This document shows, in pieces, positions 7,845 to 16,891 of a stretch of DNA of 64,000 nucleotides; position 1 is the stretch's first letter; the number at the start of each line of letters is the position of its first letter. Origin of the DNA: an uncultured Clostridia bacterium (lineage in GTDB: Bacteria; Bacillota; Clostridia; Oscillospirales; Oscillospiraceae); contig CALCRH010000223.1 in assembly GCA_937894515.1 (NCBI GenBank), positions 1 to 64,000 of the forward strand, read 5' to 3'. The position numbers and the translations under genes are program-made. The notes under the pieces were generated by a model that was not told the origin of the DNA, searched no databases, and worked only from the letters and a program-made list of their open reading frames with translations.

Positions 7845-8627
7845 TTGAAGCGCATTTTGTGCGTGCTTATCCTGCTGCTTTTCTGCATAAAACCCTGCGG
7901 GGCGGAGACGATCGGCGTTTCCGCCTTGTCGGCCGTTTTGCTGGACTGTGACAGCGGGGAAGTCCTCTATGAAAAGAATGGCGATGATAAAATGCTGATC
8001 GCCAGTACCACCAAAATCATGACGGTGCTGGTGGCGTTGGACTGCGCCCGACTGGACGAGGTGGCAGAGGTGACTTACGCCCACATGGTAGAGGGATCTT
8101 CTATGTATCTCAAGCCGGGAGAGACGGTGACGGTGGAGGAGCTGCTGTATGGGCTTATGCTGTGCAGCGGCAATGACGCGGCACTATGCCTTGCCGAGCA
8201 TTGCACCGGCAGTATTGACGGCTTTGTGGCGCTGATGAACGAAAAAGCGGCAGAGCTGGGCATGGAGAGGACTTCTTTTGAAAACCCAAATGGATTGGAC
8301 GGCGAGAAGCATTACTCCACCGCCCGGGATATGGCGCTTTTGGCGCAGGCGGCGGCAAATGACCCGACATTTTGCCGGATCTGTTCCACCAAGAACGTAC
8401 AGATCGGTGAGCGCACCATGACCAACCACAATAAGCTCCTGAGCCGTTTGGATGGGTGCATCGGCATGAAGACCGGGTACACCAAGGCAGCGGGGCGCAC
8501 GCTGGTAAGCTGCTGTGAACGAAACGGGCGGCGGCTGGTGGCGGTGACGCTGTGCGATGGCGACGACTGGAATGACCACGAGAGATTGTACGAGTGGGGA
8601 TTCGCACAAGTGAAGAGTGAAAAGTGA
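7845..8627 (+). CDS. D-alanyl-D-alanine carboxypeptidase (DacF/DacB-like, family S11)
   Basis: A signal peptide (residues 1-20, cleavage near CGAET) precedes a penicillin-binding S11 peptidase domain with SxxK as S54-TTK57, SGN near 106-108 and KTG near 209. It trims the terminal D-Ala from peptidoglycan stems outside the membrane. Placement after ytfJ fits a DacF-like role in spore cortex, but the short length (260 residues, lacking a clear C-terminal membrane-anchoring domain) makes a general vegetative role possible. TTG at 7845 follows GAGGTGA at 7832-7838. Confidence 0.9.
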   Translation: MKRILCVLILLLFCIKPCGAETIGVSALSAVLLDCDSGEVLYEKNGDDKMLIASTTKIMTVLVALDCARLDEVAEVTYAHMVEGSSMYLKPGETVTVEELLYGLMLCSGNDAALCLAEHCTGSIDGFVALMNEKAAELGMERTSFENPNGLDGEKHYSTARDMALLAQAAANDPTFCRICSTKNVQIGERTMTNHNKLLSRLDGCIGMKTGYTKAAGRTLVSCCERNGRRLVAVTLCDGDDWNDHERLYEWGFAQVKSEK

Positions 8628-8638
8628 AAAAATGAGGT

Positions 8639-8662
8639 GAAGGCAAATTGGAATTTGCCTTC
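8639..8662 (+). repeat. Perfect 11-bp inverted repeat upstream of lipoprotein gene
   Basis: GAAGGCAAATT and AATTTGCCTTC face each other with a 2-base spacer. There is no T-tract, so it is not a classical terminator; it could be an operator, an mRNA-processing hairpin or a weak terminator between the carboxypeptidase and lipoprotein genes. Confidence 0.6.
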
Positions 8663-8679
8663 ATAAAGGAGAAAGAGAA

Positions 8680-9084
8680 ATGAAAAGAAGCTTTCTGTTA
8701 GTATTCGCTATGCTTTTCGTTGCCTTTAGTTTGACTGGCTGCAGCAAATACTCTTCGCACTATAACGCTGTCCTGCACGCTCATTCCAATGATTCTGATT
8801 CTGCTTGGACGAGTTTTCTCGAACTGGAAGGAACCGAAGTTTTTAAATTGAAATGCGAAAGCGACAAAACGGCGAGAATACAATATTCCGGAAAACTAGA
8901 AACCGGAAGCTTAACCGTGTATTATGACTGCGGAGGAACAAAAGCAGAACTGTTTTCGGTGGAGTCTGGAGATGAGATAAAAGAGTGCAGTGATGAACTT
9001 ACCGCAGATACGGTTTATATCATTATTGAAACGAGTGAAAAATGCCAAAACGGCAATTTCAGTTTTGAGATAAACTACGATTGA
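8680..9084 (+). CDS. Small secreted lipoprotein, unknown function
   Basis: A 134-residue protein starts with a lipoprotein signal peptide (MKRSFLL..., hydrophobic to residue 19) and the lipobox LTGC, so it should be anchored on the outer face of the membrane. The mature part is acidic and predicted beta-rich, with no family I recognise. The gene is clearly more AT-rich than its neighbours and is bounded by an inverted repeat on each side (8639-8662 and 9109-9124), so it may be a later insertion in the ytfJ-dac-rluB order. RBS AAAGGAGAAAGAG at 8665-8677. Confidence 0.7.
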   Translation: MKRSFLLVFAMLFVAFSLTGCSKYSSHYNAVLHAHSNDSDSAWTSFLELEGTEVFKLKCESDKTARIQYSGKLETGSLTVYYDCGGTKAELFSVESGDEIKECSDELTADTVYIIIETSEKCQNGNFSFEINYD

Positions 9085-9108
9085 CGAATTCTGATTTGGC
9101 GGGTGGAC

Positions 9109-9124
9109 AGGGTCGTCCGACCCT
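9109..9124 (+). repeat. Short palindrome AGGGTCG-TC-CGACCCT
   Basis: A 7-bp inverted repeat with 2-base loop in the 74-base gap before rluB. There is no T-tract. Such GGGTCG palindromes can be dispersed elements; only one copy was noticed in this window. Confidence 0.5.
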
Positions 9125-9158
9125 ACGAAGAGATTGAAATACACAGAGGAGAACGGAT

Positions 9159-9869
9159 ATGGCGGAACGGGTGCAAAAGTGGATAGCGAAAAGCGGACTT
9201 TGCTCCCGGAGAAAGGCAGAGGAATGGATTGCCCAAGGCCGTGTGACCGTGGACGGAAAAGTTGCGGAAATTGGCGATAAAGCGGAAGAAACGCAAGTAA
9301 TCTGTGTTGATGGAAAGGAAATCAGCTTTACAGATAAACCCACCTATATCCTGCTGAATAAACCACGCGGCTATGTCTGTACGCTGGCCGATGAACACGC
9401 CGAACATTTGGTGACGGAGTTGGTGGACTGCGGCGTGCGGGTCTATCCCGTGGGACGGCTGGACAAGGAGTCGGAAGGACTTTTGCTGCTGACCAACGAT
9501 GGCGATTTCGCACAGTCTTTGATGCACCCCAAGGGGCAGGTAGACAAGATATATCATGTAACGGTGACAGGTGCGCTTTTCAACTGCGGGAAACGGTTGG
9601 CCGCGGTGACAGAGCTGGACGGCGAGGTTATCGTGCCGGCACAGGTGAAAGAACTGCGGCGGAATGATACTGCCGTAGAACTGGAGGTTACAATCCATCA
9701 GGGTAAAAACAGACAGATCCGGCGGATGTGCGAAACAGTAGGCTTACAGGTTTTGCGCCTGAAGAGAGTACAGGAGCATACGTTGAAACTGGGCAATCTG
9801 GAAGAGGGAAATTGGCGGTATTTGACCGCCGGCGAAATCCAAGAGTTGAAAGGAAGCGGTACCAGGTGA
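9159..9869 (+). CDS. rluB: rRNA pseudouridine synthase, RsuA/RluB/RluE/RluF family
   Basis: An N-terminal S4 RNA-binding domain (VQKWIAKSGLCSRRKAEEWI, residues 5-24) is followed by a pseudouridine synthase domain whose catalytic Asp lies in GRLDKESEGLLLLTND near 107-122; KNRQIRRM near 187 is the third conserved motif. The enzyme isomerises a uridine in ribosomal RNA; in Gram-positives this member usually modifies 23S rRNA near position 2605. The gene is 236 residues long and ends with a GTGA overlap into the RpiR gene, showing translational coupling. Confidence 0.92.
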   Translation: MAERVQKWIAKSGLCSRRKAEEWIAQGRVTVDGKVAEIGDKAEETQVICVDGKEISFTDKPTYILLNKPRGYVCTLADEHAEHLVTELVDCGVRVYPVGRLDKESEGLLLLTNDGDFAQSLMHPKGQVDKIYHVTVTGALFNCGKRLAAVTELDGEVIVPAQVKELRRNDTAVELEVTIHQGKNRQIRRMCETVGLQVLRLKRVQEHTLKLGNLEEGNWRYLTAGEIQELKGSGTR

Positions 9870-10729
9870 GAGAAAACGTACTGCACAAGATCCGGCTGGA
9901 GATGGACAAGCTGTCCAAGGGACAGAAGCGGATCGCCAAGTACATACTGGATAACTACGACAAGGCGGCATTTATGACGGCTGCGAAACTGGGAACCACA
10001 GTAGAGGTCAGTGAATCAACGGTGGTGCGCTTTGCCACGGAATTGGGTTATGCCGGCTATCCGGAGATGCAGAAGGCCTTGCAGGAGATCATTCGCGGCA
10101 AACTGACATCGGTGCAGCGAATGCAGGTGTCCCGAAACCAGATGGAGGGGCCGGATATTCTGGGCCATGTGATGCAGCGGGATGCCGACAGTATCCGCAC
10201 CGCCATTGAGGGCGTGGACCGCGAGGAGTTTTCCCGGGTGGTGGACAAGCTGCTAAAAGCGGAGCATATCTATATTCTCGGTGTGCGCTCCAGCTCATTT
10301 CTGGCGGGGTATCTGAACTTTTACTTCCACCTGATTTTCAAGAACGTGGTTTTCGTGCAGAATACCGCTGCCGGCGAGATCTATGAGCAGATCATCCATA
10401 TTGGGCCGGGTGACGTGCTGCTGGGTATCAGCTTTCCCCGGTACTCCAAGATGGTGATTCACGCGGTGGAAATGGCTCGTGAGCGTGGTGCGGACGTGAT
10501 CGCTATCACCGACAGTCAGATGTCTCCGCTGTATCCGCTGGCTTCGGGGGTGCTTCTGGTGGGCTGCGATGCCATCTCCTTTGTGGACTCCATGGCGGCA
10601 CCGCTGAGCCTTTTGAATGCACTGATCCTGGCTGTGGGTCGGGAACGGATGGAGGACGCATCTCATACCTTTATGGAGATGGAAAAGGTTTGGGAGAAGT
10701 ACAGTATTTTCGGAAAAGCGGAAGAATGA
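9866..10729 (+). CDS. MurR/RpiR family transcriptional regulator
   Basis: The first 80 residues form an RpiR-type helix-turn-helix (LSKGQKRIAKYIL, then VSESTVVRFATELGYAGYPEMQ), and residues 115-270 a SIS sugar-phosphate-binding domain with ILGVRSSSFLAGYL and LLGISFPRYSKMV. Such regulators sense sugar phosphates. GTG 9866 is the start, overlapping the rluB stop by four bases; the longer open frame from 9728 lies inside rluB. No sugar operon is adjacent, so the target is unknown and may be elsewhere. The ATGA junction with the next gene implies co-translation. Confidence 0.9.
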   Translation: MRENVLHKIRLEMDKLSKGQKRIAKYILDNYDKAAFMTAAKLGTTVEVSESTVVRFATELGYAGYPEMQKALQEIIRGKLTSVQRMQVSRNQMEGPDILGHVMQRDADSIRTAIEGVDREEFSRVVDKLLKAEHIYILGVRSSSFLAGYLNFYFHLIFKNVVFVQNTAAGEIYEQIIHIGPGDVLLGISFPRYSKMVIHAVEMARERGADVIAITDSQMSPLYPLASGVLLVGCDAISFVDSMAAPLSLLNALILAVGRERMEDASHTFMEMEKVWEKYSIFGKAEE

Positions 10730-11955
10730 AATCGGTTGTGGTAATCGGCGGCGGCGCCGCCGGATTGATGGCGGCGATTCGAGCCGCAGAATGCGGCGCC
10801 TTGGTGCGTCTGATCGAGCCCAACGAGAAGCTGGGAAAGAAATTGAATATTACCGGTAAAGGACGGTGCAATGTGACCAACGACACCGATCTGGACGGCT
10901 TGATGCAGAATATCCCGTGTAACGGCCGTTTCCTTTACAGCGCGTTTAGTCAGTGGATGCCGCAGGATACCATGGCGTTTTTTGAGCAGCAGGGCGTGCC
11001 GCTGAAGGTGGAGCGGGGAAACCGGGTGTTCCCGGTGTCGGACAGCGCGTTTGACATCAGTGATGCACTGAAAAAACGGCTGCGGCATTTGAAAGGAGAA
11101 TGGATACATGACCGGGCGGCGCAGATCGTAACGGCGGACGGTGCAGTAGCCGCGGTGAAAGGGGAAAAGGAAACCTATCCCTGTGATGCGGCCATTCTCG
11201 CCACCGGCGGCGTCAGCTATCCGCTGACCGGGTCTACCGGCGATGGGTATCGCATGGCCCGGGAGCTGGGACATACGATCATCGAGCCCAAGGGGTCGCT
11301 GGTACCGCTGATCAGTCCGGACGAGGACTGCGCCGCCATGCAGGGATTGAGCCTGAAAAACGTGGAGCTGACAGCCTATAACAAGAAGAATAAGGCCGTT
11401 TACCGGGAATTTGGCGAGATGCTGTTCACCCATTTCGGCGTGTCGGGGCCGTTGGTACTATCTCTTTCCGCCCATCTGCGGAATTGGGGCAGGGAGAGTT
11501 ATCGGCTGTCCATTGACTTGAAGCCGGCGCTGGACGAACAGAAGCTGGACGGGCGAATTTTGCGGGACATTGCAGAGAGTCCGAATAAGGACTTTGAGAA
11601 GATCGTGGCGGGGCTGGTAAACCGCAGCATGGTGCCGGTGATGCTGAAGCGGCTCGGTATCCCGGGAACGCTGAAAGCAAATTCGGTGACGAAGGAGCAG
11701 AGGCGGGCTTTGGTACAGCTTTTGAAGCACTTTACCGTGGCAGTTTCCGGGCCGCGGGGTGTGGCAGAGGCCATTGTTACCTCCGGCGGCGTGAAAGTTT
11801 CGGAGATCGAGCCCCAGACCATGGCATCGAAGCTGGTAGAGGGACTCTATTTTGCCGGAGAGATCATTGATGTGGATGCCTATACCGGCGGATTTAATTT
11901 ACAAATTGCGTGGGCGACCGGTCATCTGGCCGGTCAGTCTGCGGCAGAGGGATAA
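10726..11955 (+). CDS. HI0933/YhiN/BaiN-family FAD-dependent oxidoreductase
   Basis: A 409-residue flavoprotein with the dinucleotide motif GGGAAGLMAA at 8-17, the family motif TGKGRCNVTN near 44-53, an internal CATGG-type FAD contact (LATGGVSYPLTG) and the C-terminal GEIIDVDAYTGGFNLQIAW signature. Members are annotated as NAD(P)/FAD oxidoreductases; BaiN, a relative, acts on bile acids in gut Clostridia, but most paralogues have no known substrate. ATG 10726 overlaps the RpiR stop. It is followed 10 bases later by cmk, a common Clostridia order. Confidence 0.9.
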   Translation: MKSVVVIGGGAAGLMAAIRAAECGALVRLIEPNEKLGKKLNITGKGRCNVTNDTDLDGLMQNIPCNGRFLYSAFSQWMPQDTMAFFEQQGVPLKVERGNRVFPVSDSAFDISDALKKRLRHLKGEWIHDRAAQIVTADGAVAAVKGEKETYPCDAAILATGGVSYPLTGSTGDGYRMARELGHTIIEPKGSLVPLISPDEDCAAMQGLSLKNVELTAYNKKNKAVYREFGEMLFTHFGVSGPLVLSLSAHLRNWGRESYRLSIDLKPALDEQKLDGRILRDIAESPNKDFEKIVAGLVNRSMVPVMLKRLGIPGTLKANSVTKEQRRALVQLLKHFTVAVSGPRGVAEAIVTSGGVKVSEIEPQTMASKLVEGLYFAGEIIDVDAYTGGFNLQIAWATGHLAGQSAAEG

Positions 11956-11965
11956 GGAGTAGAAT

Positions 11966-12652
11966 ATGGCAGAGAAAAAGATTTATTCCGTGGCAGTGGA
12001 TGGCCCCAGCGGCGCCGGCAAGAGCACGCTTTCCAAGGCAATCGCCAAGGAACTGGGCATTACCTATGTGGACACCGGCGCAATCTATCGAACCATCGGC
12101 CTGTATGTACAGCGTAAGGGCATTTCCCCCAAGGATCCTATTGCGGTGGCGGCCATTCTGCCGGAGATCCAGATCGACATGAAGCACGGCGAGGACGGCC
12201 TGCAGCATATGTATCTGTTGGGTGAGGATGTGACCACCCAGATCCGTCTGCCGGCAATCTCTATGTACGCCTCTGACGTGTCTGCCATTCCGGCGGTGCG
12301 GGAATACCTGTTGGAAATGCAGAGGGATCTGGCGCGGAAACAGAGCGTCATTATGGACGGACGGGACATTGCTACCGTGGTCCTGCCCCATGCAGATGTG
12401 AAGATTTTTTTGTATGCCGATCTGGAGGTGCGGGCTAAGCGCCGTTTTAAGGAACTGGAGGAACGCGGAACACCCAAGGCCTATGAGGAAGTGCTCAAGG
12501 AGATGGAGGAGCGGGATTATCAGGATACCCATCGTGAGATCGCGCCCTTGCAGCCAGCGGTGGATTCTATCATGGTGGACACCAGCGATATGGGCTTTTT
12601 CTATGCGAGAAATCTGCTGATCGATATGATCGAGGGAAGTGTAGGACTGTGA
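11966..12652 (+). CDS. cmk: Cytidylate kinase
   Basis: Phosphorylates CMP/dCMP with ATP. Walker A DGPSGAGKST near 12-21, IYVDTGAIYR-like NMP-binding segment (TYVDTGAIYRTIG), MDGRDIATVVLP near 130 and the RRFKELEERG lid are all present. The 228-residue length is normal. The order cmk-plsC-ispH-rpsA is conserved in Clostridia. RBS AAGGAG at 11954-11959 sits partly on the previous stop. Confidence 0.96.
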   Translation: MAEKKIYSVAVDGPSGAGKSTLSKAIAKELGITYVDTGAIYRTIGLYVQRKGISPKDPIAVAAILPEIQIDMKHGEDGLQHMYLLGEDVTTQIRLPAISMYASDVSAIPAVREYLLEMQRDLARKQSVIMDGRDIATVVLPHADVKIFLYADLEVRAKRRFKELEERGTPKAYEEVLKEMEERDYQDTHREIAPLQPAVDSIMVDTSDMGFFYARNLLIDMIEGSVGL

Positions 12653-13242
12653 AAAATCCGTTTTATACGGCGATGTGGCGTCTGGGACGGCCGATTTTGC
12701 TGCTACTGCACCCGATTGATGTAAAGGGCAAGGAAAATCTGCCGGAGGAGCCGGTGCTTTTATGCGCCAACCACTCCAGTGCCTGGGATCCGATCCTGCT
12801 GATTTTGGCGCTGAAAGACGAGTATCCCCTGCGTATCATGGCAAAAAAGCAACTGTTCCAGATCCCCGTGGTGGGCGGCTTTTTGAAGATGATGGGCGTG
12901 TTTCCCGTGGACCGGGGCAACTCGGATATTTCGGCGATCCGTACCTCCATACAGAGCCTGCGGGACGGCTATAGCCTGTTGGTGTTTCCGGAGGGAACCC
13001 GGGTGGAGCAGCCGGGGCAGGTGCGGCCGAAAGGCGGCGTGGTGATGATCGGGATCCGCAGCGGGGTCAAGCTGCTGCCGGTTTACATCGGGACAGAGAA
13101 AAAGCTGTTTCACAAGGTGCCGATCATCATCGGTGAAACCTATGCGCCGGCGTTTACCGGACGGCATGGTACAGCAGAAGAGTATCAGGACGGCGCAGAC
13201 GAGATCATGCGGCGAGCCTATGAGCTGGGGAACAAGTCATGA
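12649..13242 (+). CDS. plsC: 1-acyl-sn-glycerol-3-phosphate acyltransferase
   Basis: The acyltransferase motifs are clear: NHSSAWDP (HX4D, catalytic His-Asp) near 41-48, FPVDRGN near 84 and the FPEGTR phosphate-binding motif near 114-119. It makes phosphatidic acid at the inner face of the membrane for phospholipid synthesis. The length of 197 residues is typical of the short bacterial form. GTG 12649 overlaps the cmk stop by four bases, and the 3' end overlaps ispH by four. Confidence 0.93.
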   Translation: MKNPFYTAMWRLGRPILLLLHPIDVKGKENLPEEPVLLCANHSSAWDPILLILALKDEYPLRIMAKKQLFQIPVVGGFLKMMGVFPVDRGNSDISAIRTSIQSLRDGYSLLVFPEGTRVEQPGQVRPKGGVVMIGIRSGVKLLPVYIGTEKKLFHKVPIIIGETYAPAFTGRHGTAEEYQDGADEIMRRAYELGNKS

Positions 13243-15212
13243 AAGTTGTGCAAGCACAGAGTGCCGGCTTTTGCTACGGCGTGGAACGCGCTGTAAAGAT
13301 TGCCGAAGAAACGGCGGAACAATACGGCAGATGCAAGATGCTGGGCAGTATCGTACATAACGCCAATGTAGTGGCAGGCTTAGCGGCACTGGGCGCCAGA
13401 GAAGTGAGCGGCGTACAGGAGATCCGGCAGGGCGATACCGTGCTGGTGCGTGCCCACGGAGAGCGCAAGGAAGTGTTAGAGGAGCTGGAACGGCGGGAAG
13501 CGATATGTGTCAATGCCACTTGTCCCAACGTGCTGCGGATCCAAAAACTGGTAGCGCAGGCAGATGAAGAGGGGAGAACGCCCATTATTATCGGCGAGGT
13601 ACACCATCCTGAGGTGATGGGAATTGCCAGCTGGTGCAGCCGCAGCGTGGTATTTGAAAATGTGGACGAGCTGGAAAAATGGCTCCATGAGGACGAAAAT
13701 CGTCTGGATTTGCCCATCACCGCTGTGGCGCAGACCACCTGTATTCGCGCAATTTGGGAAAGTTCTGCAAAAAAAATAAAAAAAGAGTGTACAAACGCAA
13801 AATTATTTGATACAATATGTAATGCTACGCAAATGCGCCAATCGGAAGCGGCTGATTTAGCTGCCAGGGTGGACGCAATGGTGGTAGTGGGTGACGGAAA
13901 AAGTGCCAACACCAAGCACCTGACGGAGATTTGCAGACAGCACTGCGGCCGGGTCTATCAGATCGAACGGGCCGAAGAACTGCAGGCGGATTGGTTTGCC
14001 GGATGCAAGGTGGCGGGGCTGACTGCCGGTGCTTCTACCCCTGCGGGCATCATTAAGGAGGTAAACAAAACGATGAGTGAAGAAATCAAGACCACAGAAG
14101 CCATGGAAGAGAGCTTCGAAGAACTGCTGGAAAAATCTTTTAAAACTTTAAATACAGGAGATAAGGTAACCGGTATTGTTACGGCGATCGGCCCCACCGA
14201 GGTGCAGGTCGATCTGGGCACCAAGCAGGCTGGCTATATCGACATCGATGAGCTGTCTGCCGATCCCAACGTCAAGCCCGAGGATGTCGTCAAGGTCGGC
14301 GACGAGATCGAGCTGTTCGTGATCCGCGTCAATGACGTGGACGGCTACGCCAAGCTGTCCAAGAAGCGTCTGGATGCCCAGAAGATCTGGGAAGACATTG
14401 CCCAGTATGCCGAGGACAAGACCACCGTGGAGGGTAAGGTCACCGAGGAGAACAAGGGCGGTATCGTTGTGAATGTCAAGGGCATCCGCGTGTTCGTCCC
14501 CGCTTCCCAGTCCGGTCTGCCCCGCGGCGCTGAGCTGAGTGAGATGATCGGCAAGACCGTTTCTCTGCGCATCACTGAGGTCAACCGTGCACGCCGCCGC
14601 GTTGTAGGCTCCATCAAGGCCGTTTCCTATGAGCAGCGCGCTGCCGCACAGGCTGAGATCTGGAATAGCATCGAAGAGGGTAAGCGCTACACCGGTACCG
14701 TCAAGTCCATGACCAGCTACGGCGTATTTGTGGACATCGGCGGTGTGGACGGCATGGTCCATATCTCTGAACTGAGCTGGAGCCGCATCAAGAATCCCGC
14801 CGAGGTCGTTTCCGTGGGCGATACCCTGGACGTGTACGTCATCTCCTTCGACTCTGAGAAGCGCAAGATCTCCCTGGGTGTGAAGGATCGTTCCAGCAAT
14901 CCCTGGGACAAGTTCATGGCTACCTATCATGTGGGTGACGTGGCCAACGTACGTATTGTGAAGCTGATGACCTTCGGCGCTTTCGCTGAGGTTGTTCCCG
15001 GCGTGGACGGCCTGATCCACATCTCCCAGATCGCTAACCGCCGCATTGAAAAGCCCGGTGATGAGCTGTCTGAGGGTCAGATGGTGGATGCCAAGATTAC
15101 CGCTGTGGACGAAGAGAAGCAGAAGATTTCCCTGTCCATCCGCGCTTTGCTGGCTCCCGCTGCAGAAGAGGCTGCTGAGGAAGCGGAAGAAGCTGCCGAG
15201 ACCGAGGAATAA
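13239..15212 (+). CDS. ispH-rpsA: IspH (HMBPP reductase) fused to ribosomal protein S1-like protein with four S1 domains
   Basis: Residues 1-278 are 4-hydroxy-3-methylbut-2-enyl diphosphate reductase, the last step of the MEP isoprenoid pathway; its three [4Fe-4S] cysteines lie in GFCYGV, NATCPNV and DTICNATQMRQ. From about residue 300 four S1 RNA-binding domains follow (starting near VTGIVTAIG, VEGKVTEENKGG, YTGTVKSMTSYGVFV and ADVRIV-like NVRIVKLMTFGAFAEV), ending in an acidic tail. Such fusions are known in Clostridia. ATG 14073 (residue 279) is preceded by a perfect AAGGAGG at 14055-14061, so the S1 half can probably also be made separately. Codon use becomes more biased to favoured codons after that point. 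Confidence 0.93.
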   Translation: MKVVQAQSAGFCYGVERAVKIAEETAEQYGRCKMLGSIVHNANVVAGLAALGAREVSGVQEIRQGDTVLVRAHGERKEVLEELERREAICVNATCPNVLRIQKLVAQADEEGRTPIIIGEVHHPEVMGIASWCSRSVVFENVDELEKWLHEDENRLDLPITAVAQTTCIRAIWESSAKKIKKECTNAKLFDTICNATQMRQSEAADLAARVDAMVVVGDGKSANTKHLTEICRQHCGRVYQIERAEELQADWFAGCKVAGLTAGASTPAGIIKEVNKTMSEEIKTTEAMEESFEELLEKSFKTLNTGDKVTGIVTAIGPTEVQVDLGTKQAGYIDIDELSADPNVKPEDVVKVGDEIELFVIRVNDVDGYAKLSKKRLDAQKIWEDIAQYAEDKTTVEGKVTEENKGGIVVNVKGIRVFVPASQSGLPRGAELSEMIGKTVSLRITEVNRARRRVVGSIKAVSYEQRAAAQAEIWNSIEEGKRYTGTVKSMTSYGVFVDIGGVDGMVHISELSWSRIKNPAEVVSVGDTLDVYVISFDSEKRKISLGVKDRSSNPWDKFMATYHVGDVANVRIVKLMTFGAFAEVVPGVDGLIHISQIANRRIEKPGDELSEGQMVDAKITAVDEEKQKISLSIRALLAPAAEEAAEEAEEAAETEE

Positions 15213-15221
15213 GATCCAAAC

Positions 15222-15255
15222 AAAAAAAGAACGCCCATGCGGGCGTTCTTTTTTT
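15222..15255 (+). terminator. Rho-independent terminator after ispH-rpsA
   Basis: AAAAAAAGAACGCCC pairs with GGGCGTTCTTTTTTT around an ATGC loop. Confidence 0.95.
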
Positions 15256-15303
15256 GCTGTTTTTGATAAAAAGTGCAGGTTGGAATTGGTCAAGGCGACA
15301 AAA

Positions 15304-15332
15304 TTGATATTTCTTTCACAAAATACTATCCT
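15304..15332 (+). promoter_or_regulatory. Possible sigma-A promoter for CoA-transferase 1
   Basis: TTGATA at 15304-15309, 17-base spacer, TATCCT at 15327-15332. A second candidate -10, TAAAAT near 15350, lies closer to the gene. The choice is uncertain. Confidence 0.4.
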
Positions 15333-15392
15333 TAGGAGAAAGATTGTGCTAAAATTAACGATGGTTCAAAAAAGCACAAGGAGGAAGAGCGT

Positions 15393-16742
15393 ATGCCATT
15401 TGCAGATTTTCAAAAGATGTATCAGGAGAAATTGGTGACCGCGGACGAAGCGGTGAAAGTCATCAAGTCCGGCGACTGGGTGGACTATGGTTTTTGCGCC
15501 ATTCATCCTCGGGTGCTGGACGAGGCGTTGGCGCGTCGGGCACCGGAGCTGGAGGACGTGAAGGTTCGCGGCGGTATCAGCCTGTGGAAGCCGGCCATCT
15601 TTGACATCGAAGATCCGGTACACCATATCATTTTTAACTCCCACCACATGAGTGGCGTGGAGCGGCATCACATTGAGACCGGCGCCGGCTTCCATGAACC
15701 CATGCGTTATTCTGAGCTGCCCCGGTATTATACCGATCACATCACGCCGCCGGATGTGGCTATGTTCCAGGTAGCTCCCATGGACGAACACGGCTATTTC
15801 AACTTTGGCCTGTCAGCCAGCCATATTCGGGCGGTATGCGACAAGGCCAAGGTCATTATTGTGGAGGTCAACCGGAATATGCCCCGGTGTCTGGGCGGTT
15901 TTGACGAGTGCATCCATGTTTCTGAGGTGGACATGATCGTGGAGGGCCGCAACGATCCCATGGGCATTCAGCCCAGCAATCCCCCTACTGAGGTGGACAA
16001 GACCGTGGCCAAGCTGATCGTGGAGCAGATCCCCAACGGCGCCTGCCTGCAGCTGGGTATCGGCGGCATGCCCAATACCGTGGGCGCTATGCTGTGCGAT
16101 TCCGATCTGAAGGACTTGGGCGTACATACCGAGATGTATGTGGATGCCTATGTGGATCTGGCTATGGCAGGGAAGGTGACCTGCCAGAAGAAGACCATCG
16201 ACAAAGGGCGGCAGGTCTATGCGTTTGCGGCGGGTACCCAGAAGCTTTACGATTATCTGAACGATAATCCGGCCTGCATGGCGGCACCTATCAGTTATAC
16301 CAACGATATTCGCACGGTGGCGGCTATTGATAACTTCGTGTCCATCAACAACGCGGTGGACGTGGACCTGTACGGTCAGGTCAACGGTGAGACTGCCGGT
16401 ATCAAGCAGATCTCCGGTGCAGGCGGACAGCAGGACTTCGTGCTGGGCGCTTACCTCAGCAAGGGAGGCAAGAGCTTTATCTGTCTGAGTTCTACCCACA
16501 AGAATAAAGACGGATCGCTGGGCTCCCGCATTCGCCCCACGCTTCAGCCGGGCAGCGTAGTGACGGATACCCGTGTGAACACCATGTATGTGGTGACGGA
16601 ATACGGCTGTGTATGTCTGAAGGGCCTGAGCGTTTGGGAACGTGCGGAAAAGCTGATTTCCATTGCCCACCCCGATTTCCGGGAGGAGCTGATCAAGGAA
16701 GCCGAGAAACAAAAAATCTGGTACCCTCACAATAGAAGATAA
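15393..16742 (+). CDS. Acetyl-CoA:butyrate/4-hydroxybutyrate CoA-transferase family protein (copy 1)
   Basis: The 449-residue protein belongs to the family of 4-hydroxybutyrate CoA-transferase (AbfT) and butyryl-CoA:acetate CoA-transferase. Supporting motifs are DEHGYFNFG near 132, the CoA-binding [11 protein letters not shown] near 214-224, the likely catalytic Glu in VHTEMYVD (about residue 247), and the C-terminal [20 protein letters not shown]. These enzymes swap CoA between acetate and a C4 acid in the cytoplasm, ending butyrate fermentation. A second, diverged copy of identical length lies at 51512. RBS AAGGAGG at 15377-15383. Exact substrate cannot be told from sequence by eye. Confidence 0.88.
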   Translation: MPFADFQKMYQEKLVTADEAVKVIKSGDWVDYGFCAIHPRVLDEALARRAPELEDVKVRGGISLWKPAIFDIEDPVHHIIFNSHHMSGVERHHIETGAGFHEPMRYSELPRYYTDHITPPDVAMFQVAPMDEHGYFNFGLSASHIRAVCDKAKVIIVEVNRNMPRCLGGFDECIHVSEVDMIVEGRNDPMGIQPSNPPTEVDKTVAKLIVEQIPNGACLQLGIGGMPNTVGAMLCDSDLKDLGVHTEMYVDAYVDLAMAGKVTCQKKTIDKGRQVYAFAAGTQKLYDYLNDNPACMAAPISYTNDIRTVAAIDNFVSINNAVDVDLYGQVNGETAGIKQISGAGGQQDFVLGAYLSKGGKSFICLSSTHKNKDGSLGSRIRPTLQPGSVVTDTRVNTMYVVTEYGCVCLKGLSVWERAEKLISIAHPDFREELIKEAEKQKIWYPHNRR

Positions 16743-16751
16743 ACGATAACG

Positions 16752-16776
16752 GGCGGCGTAAGCCGCCTGTTTCAAT
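16752..16776 (+). terminator. Hairpin terminator after CoA-transferase 1
   Basis: GGCGGC-GTAA-GCCGCC followed by TGTTTCAATTT; the T-tract is interrupted. Confidence 0.65.
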
Positions 16777-16830
16777 TTATGAAAAGGGAATACACTTTAC
16801 AATGAAAAAGTGGTCGCTTTGTTTTTTCGG

Positions 16831-16859
16831 TTGCTATTTTCCGCAATTGGCGGTAGAAT
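16831..16859 (+). promoter_or_regulatory. Likely promoter for MATE exporter gene
   Basis: TTGCTA at 16831-16836, a 17-base spacer and TAGAAT at 16854-16859, 33 bases before the start codon. Confidence 0.5.
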
Positions 16860-16891
16860 AACAGGGAAATTTTCGGAAAGAGGGCTTTGCC

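Noticed and set aside
13755..13835. AT-rich patch in ispH with GATACAAT as an internal promoter for rpsA
   Set aside because: The -10-like sequence is present but no convincing -35 lies 16-18 bases upstream, and it is inside codons for conserved IspH residues.
14148..15293. 381-codon open frame antisense to rpsA
   Set aside because: Codon-bias shadow of the S1 domains; its start region crosses the terminator.
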